A stretch of DNA of 64,000 nucleotides from Aplectana chamaeleonis (taxonomy: Eukaryota; Nematoda; Chromadorea; Rhabditida; Cosmocercidae). The notes under the pieces are model-generated. The model did no database searches and was not told the origin of the DNA. It was given only the letters and a program-made list of their open reading frames with translations. Every line of letters starts with the position of its first letter. Position 1 is the stretch's first letter. Of this stretch, positions 55,775 to 64,000 are shown one piece after another. The position numbers and the translations under genes were made by a program. The DNA is taken from NCBI GenBank assembly GCA_029168955.1, contig JAPDOI010001210.1, positions 1 through 64,000 on the forward strand, written 5' to 3'.

Positions 55775-56699
55775 CCAACAGCTGTATTTTGAACTAGAAA
55801 AGTCGTAGTTTGCATTTCAAACTGTCAAAGTGTACAATCCTTGTCACCGAAGAGGAAGGTCACTTGGAGAAAGTGGCCATATCGAAACTACACGCAACTT
55901 TTTAGAATCAACTTTCGACGAAAGGCTCGACGTTAGCCGAATCCGCTCCGTTTCTTTGAACAGAAGAATAAGCGATAGTTTGCGGTACACAAATTAACCG
56001 TACCGTGGTCTTACAACAGTGCCCAAAACTGAAAAAGAACCTCATATTGTGTTCAGTCATATAACTCCTCTGTGCAATGCTGACACGGGGAAATGTTTCA
56101 CCTATTTCAGATTCTCAGAGGTATGGTGAGTGTACCATATGCTGTTCATTGAAGGTGAGTGTACCATAAGGAGTTGGGAAAGCGATGTTGGCCAGACGCG
56201 CAGCATCCAGCACAGTTTGATTCGTCATCGCACCACAGGCATTCCTATCTGATGAGCGTACCATGGATAGGATCTATAGCTATCGGTAACAATATGATTC
56301 AGTTTCCCCCTAAACATAAGACTGGCCTGATCGATAAGCCGGCTCATTCCAGTGAGTCCTCTAACGGCCCTTCAGCGCCAGCCCTGGAAGATAGCTTTGA
56401 GCCTTCCTCCAGAGGGTTCTACAGAACTCGGAGGAGTCTCTGGAGAGACTCAAAGACATTTTCCTTGGCCGGCATCAACTGCTCTCCTTCCACGGTCCGC
56501 AGTGGGATTCGTCCCTCGCCCCCGACTGTGAGAAAGATGATATCCTTGCCACAGACCTTAGCGGCAAGGATATAACCTTCATCACGGTTGGCAGCAATGC
56601 CTCTGATCCCTGCTGATGTGCGTGGAAAATATGAGGTGGTACGCGCCTGGTCGAAATACTCCTATGCTGCGGTTCTTGCCGAAGCAACGCAATGTTGGG
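55775..56699. other. No supported gene
   Basis: ggtgagtgtaccata occurs twice at 56125-56167. The open frame at 56159-56575 is overlapped on the other strand and has no domain. Confidence 0.4.
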
Positions 56700-57060
56700 C
56701 ATTCAACCACTAAAGCACAATGATGCTGGTCTTTGAGGCATTATCAAGCCGAAAACGCACTTTGTCCCCCTGAGCCGGCTGAGGGAGGATCAAGGGTCCG
56801 AAACTGTTTGGGGGGGGGGGGGAACTCAGCCAAAATTTTCTTTTTCCTGGATTAATCATTTTATTTTCTCGAGTGCCCCCCCCAAATAGTTTCAAGCCGG
56901 TTCTAGCTTTGGTATGGTTTTTTCTCACATTTGGGCTGAAGGCCTGAGATGGAGCCCCAAAGAGGGCAGGGGCCCTCAAGATTTTTTAGGGCCCCGAAGA
57001 CAAAAACAATTGCTCCAATTGCTCCGAGGTCAGTTCAAGAGGGGGGGGGGTTAAACGGGC
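56700..57060. repeat. Inverted repeat with G- and C-runs
   Basis: gaaactgtttgggggggggg (about 56799-56822) is inverted as ccccccccaaatagtttcaa (about 56876-56895). Another G-run of ten lies at about 57040. The lengths of such runs are error-prone in assemblies. Confidence 0.5.
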
Positions 57061-57194
57061 ACTGAACAAGATTGTGGAAACCGCTTTCAGTTTTAGCGAC
57101 GACTATGAAAGGGGACGGGGGGCATAAGGACAGTTCACCATGGTAACCCACCAATAAACGCTTGTAGCTCTTCTGATGCCTTTTTATGACACGA

Positions 57195-57334
57195 TTCTGA
57201 TAACAAGATATCACAAGGTAGCTGAGTCGAACACAAAACTTAGGTGTCAGGCAGGAATTGAACCCGCATCACATCATGTTCCGGGCGAGATTGTTATAAT
57301 CACACTACCGACACCGCTCTGTGTCATTCGCCAG
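57195..57334 (-). mobile_element. tRNA-derived SINE, copy 2
   Basis: A-box-like tagtgtgattataacaatc and B-box gggttcaattcct on the minus strand; the body ends cagctaccttgtgatatctt as in copy 1. Confidence 0.7.
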
Positions 57335-57335
57335 G

Positions 57336-57425
57336 GTAGCGATGCGATGCGGGTTAGATTTCTAGCTTTTACCTAAGTTTTGTGTTCAAACCACTACATC
57401 GGGATATCTTGTGATCATATACCAT
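57336..57425 (+). mobile_element. tRNA-derived SINE, 5'-truncated copy 3
   Basis: gcgatgcgatgcgggttaga, ttttgtgttcaaa and gatatcttgtgatcatat match the copy 1 body; the A-box half is missing. It abuts copy 2 head to head. Confidence 0.6.
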
Positions 57426-57488
57426 GCAATAAAAAGGTCCTAAACACTCAAAAACATCAGAATTTGTCTTCAAGAGGCCTCAGCTTAA

Positions 57489-57955
57489 AGGCAGCAGACA
57501 CGCTCAAAATAGGTATGGATTCAATGACATTAATCGGAGCTCTAAAGCTGGTAGTATGGTAAATTGACGAAAAAATCGACGAAAACTGTACGCAAATACA
57601 GGAATAACGGTTGTTTTGTTGTGGGGTAAAAGTGGATGAGTTAGGCTCGCTCGCTTTAGGCAGCGAATATTACCGACAAAACGTTTGAGATAGCGAAGCC
57701 GATAGAATCTTTCGGCCTGTACTAGAACGCTCATCTTGTTGGAAGCATCATAAACCAGCTAGAGTGACTGCACTCGTATATTGAGCTGGCGTAGTTGTCG
57801 AAGCTCATGGGCGGGGTTGACTAAATGTTTCGATTTGCTTTGCTCAAATTTGGTAGTTTGGCCTCGTCTTTAATGCTTCCAACTGCGTGAGCGTTCTACT
57901 GGGGCCCATAAGGCCCAAGCAATGTATGTAGTTATCCCAACAACTTTCGCTGCCT
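57489..57955 (+). mobile_element. TTAA-4 MITE, copy 2
   Basis: TTAA (57485-57488) then AGGCAGCAGACACGCTCAAA; right end caactttcgctgcct then TTAA (57956-57959). The interior shares ggcggggttgac-, gggcccataaggccc- and gtagttatcccaacaac-like words with 59437-59920. Confidence 0.75.
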
Positions 57956-58064
57956 TTAACTGGATTTAATGCCGATGTGTGCCTGCCAGATCATATCCGT
58001 TATCGGGTTATTGCTATTGTGCCTTTACAGTTCATGGGTCAATTACATTGCTGAGGAACACATA

Positions 58065-58180
58065 ACGGTGTAATAGTGTAATGGTAGCACTCTCGCCCAG
58101 AAAACGATGCGATGCAGGTACGAGTCCTGCCAATCCCCAGGTTTTGTGCTCAACTCAGCCACCTTCTAATAGCTTATAGC
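58065..58180 (+). mobile_element. tRNA-derived SINE, copy 4
   Basis: A-box-like tagtgtaatggtagcactc and B-box-like ggtacgagtcct, then ttttgtgctcaactcagccac. The closest of the four to a tRNA fold but without a credible acceptor stem. Confidence 0.65.
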
Positions 58181-59265
58181 TCTGCTCAGAGTGCTGGAGC
58201 GCAGCTACAATAGTCAAATTCGAATTCATAGTAAAATCCTTTGTTTGAGAATTGCATTTGATTCGTTTTACCCACTTTCCGCGAATGACATCCCTTTGTG
58301 AATCGAACATGTCACAAGGGATGAATTCTGTACCCTCACTGAAGATCAAAACTCGCAGGTTTCTGATACTGATCTCTGAAGAAAGAGCTTATGTTCTTAA
58401 CAAATCACAGCGATATCACCGTTATCATTTCGATCAGTTGAAACGTCACAATGATTGCTATCATTCAGCACAGAATAAAGGGAGACGAAAATCGAACGTC
58501 ATCGAATGGGCATTATTCTAGCTTGGGCTGCAGTCTCACATGTTTTCTCATTGTCAGACATTTGGTACGCTCTTCATTCCACCATTTTTTGCCCACCATT
58601 TTTTCTTTGTTTCCGAACTGTCTACTAACTAGGTTGTAGCTAGTTTGAGGTCTGTTCTAATGCCTTCCAATATAGATTCTAGCTTAAGATTGAAAAACAA
58701 TCCCTGCAATCTATACCAGACGTCGTAAAATGCCTTCGTATAATTAGACCACTTCAGACTCCATAACTCCTCCAATAAAAATCCTTCTCAACAACAGTCG
58801 ATCACACTTCCACATTGTCCAGACATCGTAAATCCTCAGCAATCTTAACGACCGTAGGGTGCTGCTGTTTGTGTTAGCAAAAAGCGTCATCCTGGATTTC
58901 ATGTGATTTCTCATTGTTGCACCCACATAAATCATTGACAGTCTGAAAGTACTCTGGAATAGTATCAGTATTGCAAAGATCTTTATTCATAGGTTTTTAC
59001 ACAGCTTCGACTGCAGAAAGAACTCTGTACAAGTTTAGAAGAGAGCTATTACTAAATATTTGAACTAGCTAGGTCGAATATGCAAATTTGAATTACCAGG
59101 TTACCTAAAATAACCCATGAACTTGGACAGGCAATTTTCATGAACATCTATCATACTCTCATTATCAAAACGGAATCCCGGTCCGCATTTGCGAACAATC
59201 GCTGTTGCGACACGTAGTGTTACCAAAATCATGTTGGGGTTACAGACGATCTTTTTGAGACCACG
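58181..59265. other. No supported gene; small hairpin
   Basis: catccctttgtga and tcacaagggatg form a hairpin at 58287-58321. A minus-strand ATG frame of 63 codons (58744-58935) has no recognised domain. Confidence 0.4.
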
Positions 59266-59436
59266 ACATCACGGTAGGTACTGCTTACTGCAATGTTAAA
59301 AGGCGATGGTGCGGTTGCGGTCGACACACTAACACTACGTTGGAAAACGTGGCGCTTCGCATGATTTTGGCATCGATCGACAGCACTGCTGATCCCAAGT
59401 GGATCACGGTTTTTCTCCTCTTTCTCGCTTGTTTGA

Positions 59437-59920
59437 AGCCAGCATACACGCTCAAAAATGATATCAATTTTATGGAATGAATCAAAGGTCTGAAGCTGTT
59501 AATATTCAGAGATAACGAAAAAACCGAAAAAAATCAACTGAAATGAAGATATAACGGTTGGTTTTATATTGGCCCAGAAGTGGACGAGTTGTACTGCATT
59601 GGCTGAAATAGCGGAGCTAGCGGAAAATTTGTTGGGATAACGACGCTAATGTATTCGTACGACCCTTTCTGAAACGCTTGCGACGTTAGAAGCGTAAAAA
59701 GAGAGCCAAAACGACCGTAAACGAGCATTGAACATTTGTATTGAGGGGCGGAGCCCGTATCGATGGGCGGGGAAGGGATGATATTGTGACTCGATACGAC
59801 TCAAATACGGTCATTTAAACTCGTTATCAACTCTTCCAACTTCGTGAGGGCTCTTCTAGGGCCCGTACGACCCCACTAATGTAGTTATCTCAACAACTTT
59901 TGCAAGCGTGTATGCTGCCT
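59437..59920 (+). mobile_element. TTAA-4 MITE, copy 3 (nested)
   Basis: Flanked by TTGA on both sides (59433-59436, 59921-59924). Termini are AGCCAGCATACACGCTCAAA and gcaagcgtgtatgctgcct. Confidence 0.75.
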
Positions 59921-60116
59921 TTGAGCTTTATTTTTGTTTCTGACTGTTTTAATATTGCGACTAAAGGCTTTTCTCAGTGCGTGAGGGGAAAATGCAGTAT
60001 TTTCGATTTCGAAGTAGAACTTCGAAACAAAACTAACGTGCCCGAACAAGAGGCAAATTCTCCTAACCCCCAATCGCAACATTATTAGAGTCAGAAACAA
60101 AAATAAAGCTCAAACA
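59921..60116. mobile_element. Foldback with 26-bp perfect terminal repeats
   Basis: ttgagctttatttttgtttc at the left is inverted as gaaacaaaaataaagctcaa at the right, about 196 bp in all. The inner parts (taatattgcgac / tcgcaacattatta) also pair. Confidence 0.65.
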
Positions 60117-60549
60117 AGAAAAAAGAAAGAAAACCCGGGGCTCATATGGCATCAGCTGTGCTTTCGAGCGATGAAGGAATGTGGCAATGCGCCAGGTTTG
60201 CCTCCGTAATGTTAGTGTTTCGACCGCAACCGCACCATCGAATTCTCACACTGCAGCAAACTGTACATCAACTAGCTGCGCTCTGCACTTGCGGACCAAA
60301 ATTTCGTTTCGATAAGGGCAGAATGTACCCAAAACGTATTCTTGAAAAAGACAGAGTTCAACCAGACCTTGCCCTCAAAATGATATCCGAACCCATGCTG
60401 GGACTAGCTTTCTTTGAGCAACCATGGAGCTTTCTGATGTGTTAATGGTTTTTTTTTAATCTCATATGTATGTAGTCTACCTGATAATATTGCAAATTTC
60501 GAATGACTGCATTTCGTAATTCAGTAATGTCTGAGCAGAGTCTCAACAA

Positions 60550-60972
60550 ATGGGCAGTCAAGCACTGATAAGAAATCGGGAACATGCACCCACAATAGCC
60601 AATTTAGGGTTTGCAGTTTTCACTATCGCTTTTCCGCCTACATTGTCTGTTCACTGTAATAATCACACGTGCATACTCACAAAGCATCATAGTAAAGCAG
60701 AACACTTTCGCTTCCAGGATCATTCAGAGGGAGTGTTCACCACTGTTGAGTACTTTTATCAACTTATAACGATGGAGTACACTGTAGCTTGCTCTAGCCA
60801 GTGCAAGAGCTCAACAATACCTAATCATCATCCGTACGCAAAAGCGATGAAAAGCCAGCACCCCCATATATTTTGCCGTGAGCGCTGCCCTCAAAGTAAT
60901 CCTAAAGGGGTCGCAAAACCGAACAACGGGAAAAGTTTTGGTGGCTATGGTTTGCCTGAAAATTTGAAATAA
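60550..60972 (+). CDS. 140-codon ATG open frame, unrecognised
   Basis: Starts ATG, ends TAA. It contains several Cys and His (HCNNHTC, CSSQCKSS, FCRERCPQSNP) and a basic lysine- and asparagine-rich C-terminus. No known zinc-binding spacing, signal peptide or homologous family is recognised, and no splice sites frame it convincingly. It lies among decayed MITEs, so chance is the simpler explanation. Confidence 0.18.
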   Translation: MGSQALIRNREHAPTIANLGFAVFTIAFPPTLSVHCNNHTCILTKHHSKAEHFRFQDHSEGVFTTVEYFYQLITMEYTVACSSQCKSSTIPNHHPYAKAMKSQHPHIFCRERCPQSNPKGVAKPNNGKSFGGYGLPENLK

Positions 60973-61089
60973 TCTTGATTAGAAAAATCTTATTCAAGGC
61001 AGCAAAAAACACAAACCAAAACAGAACAAAAAAACCCAAGAGGGACAACCTAATAATTCCGTCTAAGATTTCAGTTTATCTTAAAGACG

Positions 61090-61510
61090 ATCCGACGCTG
61101 ATTCCAATTATGTTTTCCTCGAAAATTGAGCAGCAAAGGCATTGTAGACGACTTGTCTGAAGCGTGTCTTTTCCGTCACTTGCAACCGACTTAGGCCGGG
61201 ATCATACTTCCAGCGACGAGCGACGAGACGCAATGTCTACCATCCGTTTCGACCGATAATCGATATGCCTGATATGCACTATCGCCGTCGCTGGTCGCGG
61301 AAAGTATGATATGCGTTGGGACTGGAATGAAGAGAGAGGCTTCGAAGGAAGGGGAGAACGGGGCTATTGATCGAATACCATCGCTCATCTCAAGCTGTTG
61401 AGCTCGATAGGTCTTCAGAAGGGACGTGCCAAAGTATTTTCTTGCTGTGAAGCAGGACTCTCTCCCTATACCTCACTTATTTGGAGGATTTGTGTGCTCG
61501 AACTTGACAG
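61090..61510 (-). mobile_element. TTAA-1 MITE, decayed, with a nested palindrome
   Basis: gctgattccaattatg, cgtcacttgcaaccga, gaacggggctattgatcg and acctcacttattt follow the order of 45300-45610. At about 61191-61312 a palindromic insert interrupts it (atcatacttccagcgacg ... cgtcgctggtcgcggaaagt). Confidence 0.6.
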
Positions 61511-61716
61511 GTTATAAGTAATGTATCCTCTGTTTCCGAGTGGAATCTATTTCTGTTCATTGCTTGTGTTTGGCGCGTGCGCTGCGTCTTCTTCTACCCA
61601 CATTTTCTGGCTGTCTCTACCCTCGCCCCGCACAAGCGCGCAAGTGAGCACAGTAAATTTGGTTCGGAAACAGAGGATAGGTCATCACAGCTCGCCTTTC
61701 TGTTCTTCACTGCAAC

Positions 61717-61913
61717 ATACTATCGTACTTGGATTCAAATTTCTGTCCCCCCCCATTGCGGACGACGGCTTTTGCATAACGCTACACAATGATAATAGTG
61801 CTGGGAGGAAGGTGAATCGTGCTTCAGCACGATTATCATCCTCTTGTGTGATGCAACAGCCACTGTCCGCAATTGCGGACAACTGCATTTGGCTCCGAGT
61901 ACGACGGTATTTC
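61717..61913. repeat. Foldback repeat, arms about 80 bp
   Basis: ctatcgtacttgg, attgcggacgacggc and gataatagtgctg are inverted on the right as cagcacgattatc, gccactgtccgcaat and ccgagtacgacggta. It explains open frames on both strands here. Confidence 0.6.
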
Positions 61914-62880
61914 AGCGTAAAAACACAATGTAGAGCGATGTCTGGTCTGAGCTTGAGATCGGTGCATCCAAGAGTGCTCTAGGGATCCATAAAGTAGACA
62001 CTGCGATTGGACCGTGAGTCAGGCGTCGAAAACCCCTGTAACTTCGTTCAGAGAAAGGGAGCACAACTAGGAAGGTCAAATTCGATTTTTTATTTGAAAA
62101 TTGATACTTAAGTTTGCATTTCGTTCGAAATAGCCCCATTATCCATGTGGTGTTTTCAAAAGAATCAATCCGGTCCAATGCACTTTTAACATGGCCTACT
62201 TGTAATAGCAAGCACTTTTGATGTCATCTCTGCCCCACTGCACTGAATGTTTACGCTGGCATAGTATTCAAGCACTTTCTCATCCACAAAGCAGAAGATT
62301 ATGATTTGATATGTATGCTGAAGCAGTTATTGTATGGTTTAGAACTGCCACTGTGATTCGTCTGACAAGACGATAGATTGCAGTTGTTAGAGGCAATTCT
62401 CCACAGTTGTTGAAACACCTAAATTCGACTATTTTCTAACCAATAAATTTTGTACTCCTGTTTTATCCCGGAACCCCTCTGCAGAGAAAAAAAGATGTTC
62501 TGCCCTTTTCTTGCCCAAAGCTTCATGTTGCCAAAGGTCATTCAAACTGACGTATGTAGTTGACATTTGTCTTCCACAGAGAAGCTTGGCAAACAAGCAT
62601 ATACCCACAGCTATACGATACTCATTTCAGCGCCTCTATGCAATTGTAAGAGAAGAAAGCCACAAAAAGTTGCTATATACCAGGCATCATGTCAGACCGG
62701 ATTCCACTGCATCTCCTCATCCTAGCTGTCGAGGATTGCCTCGTTCGCTACTTCATTCCTCTCTGTTACACATACTCGTTTGTTCGAAGTCCTCTGAACC
62801 TTATAGTTAATGTTTTGATATGGTAGCCCTTCCTGATTTTCGAACGAATGAAGAGAAACGCAGATCCGAGGCATTTCGTC
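61914..62880. other. No supported gene
   Basis: No recognisable product, RNA gene or repeat. The 99-codon open frame at 62511-62810 shows no domain. Confidence 0.4.
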
Positions 62881-62887
62881 CACTTAA

Positions 62888-63026
62888 TAAAGGCATTTTC
62901 GAGGAGCCATAACTCCGTCTGTGGGGGGGACTTGGACGATTTCAGAGATGTGATCAGAGTTTGACCCTCTCCGAGATAAGCGTAAAATCTGAAAAATATT
63001 TTCCTGCGTGTCCTGTGTCTTTAAGT
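62888..63026 (+). mobile_element. TTAA-1 MITE, right-end fragment
   Basis: ttcgaggagccataactccg through cctgtgtctttaag matches 43210-43340. Confidence 0.5.
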
Positions 63027-63240
63027 CAAAAGCTTTGGAAAATTGTCAAAGAAACCTCAGACTCTTGATGAGCAACCAAAATGATCTCCTTTGAGAAATA
63101 TTGAGCTGAATCTGAACTTTTTTCTATAAGTGATTTCAAAACCCCGTATAGATACGCTCAGCTAAGAATCGTTACAAGTGGAAACCTATATCACTCTCGA
63201 TGTGCGACTCTCCATAAACCTCGGCATGGTAATAATATAC

Positions 63241-63377
63241 AGTTGTCTTGTGATGTTTTACTCGACGCGCAAATCTTATTCGATCCTTTCAGGCTCTGAA
63301 GAAGGAGGTTTCTCCGAAACGTCGGCCATAAAGAAGATTTATCAACCTCGTGTCGAGTAAAACATCACAAGACAACT
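63241..63377 (+). ncRNA. Hairpin with hammerhead-ribozyme-like core
   Basis: Perfect 26-bp terminal inverted repeats (63241-63266 and 63352-63377; agttgtcttgtgatgtttta...) enclose a core at 63292-63327. In order it has stem I GGCT, CTGAAGA, an extra A, stem II GGAG-gttt-CTCC, GAAAC, GTC and stem I GGCC. The CTGANGA/GAAA/GTC boxes are those of a hammerhead ribozyme, and such motifs are known in Penelope-like elements. Departures from a textbook ribozyme are the extra A before stem II and a two-pair stem III with no loop; these would need a dimer to work, as proposed for short-stem-III hammerheads. Activity is inference. Confidence 0.5.
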
Positions 63378-64000
63378 ATATCACTCTGTTAATAGTTCAA
63401 GAAATGAGCTTTCTTCCATACAATCTCCACTGGAGTTTGCTTTGGCTCTGAATACGATCATGTGATTCGTTTCCTAAATTTCAATAGATTCCTGGTTGTT
63501 CTGGAAGGCATTACAAAGTACAGAAAACAACCGTCTTCAAATCATTCAACCAGCAGCACGGGGCGAGTTACTATGCAGTTTTACCATGAATGCTCGAGAG
63601 ATACCAACACTACATCTCGCTTTCGCAAATGCGTTAAACGCTTTAGATACCTCCCTTATAAGCCAGCTCCTGCATACATTTGTAATGAACCCATACTAAA
63701 TGGTTTTTATTATGATAAATTTTTTGGTTGCTCATTCATCAGTACAGGCACTTTATTTTCTCAGTCCTACGCTTCTAAGACATTTGCAGTGTTAACGGAC
63801 GGCGATTCGTGAAGGGGAATCTATGATTTAGGCTATCACGTTCATAGTGCGACGTACGCTAAAGTGCAGTAACGGCGGAAAAATCCGAAAATCGTGTAAG
63901 AATCACATTTATAAATAGACACGTTATTCCAGTTATTTCATTTCGCAGTCCCTCTCGAACCTAAGGGGTGTTCCTAACGCTAGAAAAGTCCAGTCAACAG
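63378..64000. other. No supported gene
   Basis: Two overlapping open frames (63462-63812 from GTG, and 63496-63699 from ATG) look mildly coding-like, but no domain or splice pattern decides between them. Confidence 0.35.

Larger units (their letters stand above)
59268..60272. mobile_element. Family 5 MITE split by nested insertions
   Basis: The left half (59268-59430, gcaatgttaaaaggcgatgg, cggtcgacacactaac) and the inverted right half (60143-60272, gttagtgtttcgaccgcaac) are the two arms of a family 5 element. Between them lie a TTAA-4 MITE and a foldback. Confidence 0.65.

Noticed and set aside
58065..58180. Functional tRNA gene
   Set aside because: No matching acceptor stem and the same head-body unit is dispersed; it is a SINE.
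61521..61982. 153-codon ATG open frame
   Set aside because: Most of it runs through a foldback repeat, and the opposite strand is also open.

Overview
This window looks like nuclear DNA of a nematode, most likely a strongylid (hookworm-like) worm. The evidence is a multi-exon nematode-type 7TM chemoreceptor gene with small GT-AG introns and T-rich acceptors, non-LTR retroelements, a Penelope-like element, a BEL/Pao element, a mariner, and very many short inverted-repeat elements. The species assignment is an inference from family resemblance, not a database result. No tRNA, rRNA or CRISPR locus was found; the tRNA-like sequences here are SINEs.

The only convincing host gene is a complete, apparently intact Srt-class serpentine receptor gene on the + strand (17278-28076). 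It has eight exons and 308 codons before the stop. Every junction is in phase, so no single long open frame reveals it. Its third intron is 8.3 kb and holds repeats, two reverse-transcriptase scraps in opposite orientation, a MITE and satellite-like DNA. A few other coding-like stretches (9853-10072, 10249-10503, 29092-29295, 34369-34722, 53468-54235) could be exons or remnants of unrecognised genes.

The rest is a graveyard of mobile elements. From left to right: a CR1/jockey-like RT remnant (1.6-2.9 kb); a 2.6-kb BEL/Pao element with two LTRs but no pol (7.06-9.7 kb); foldback and GC-rich repeats (13-16 kb); the receptor gene (17.3-28.1 kb); a 2.1-kb terminal-inverted-repeat element (29.8-31.9 kb); a Penelope-like C-terminus split by a 290-bp insertion with an 8-bp target duplication (35 kb); an RTE-like non-LTR element (36.3-38.2 kb); a full-length but disabled DD34D mariner (39.9-41.1 kb); a 984-bp segment present twice in direct orientation (42.6 and 49.2 kb); an 813-bp near-perfect palindrome (47.1 kb); and from 48 kb onward TTAA-flanked MITEs, SINEs and satellite-like repeats.

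Three observations stand out. The mariner carries a five-of-six-pentamer heat-shock-element-like array 12 bp upstream of a TATA box in front of its transposase. At least four MITE families share the same TTAA-AGGCA ends and sometimes abut at a shared TTAA. A 137-bp hairpin at 63.24 kb contains a hammerhead-ribozyme-like core of the kind known from Penelope-like elements.
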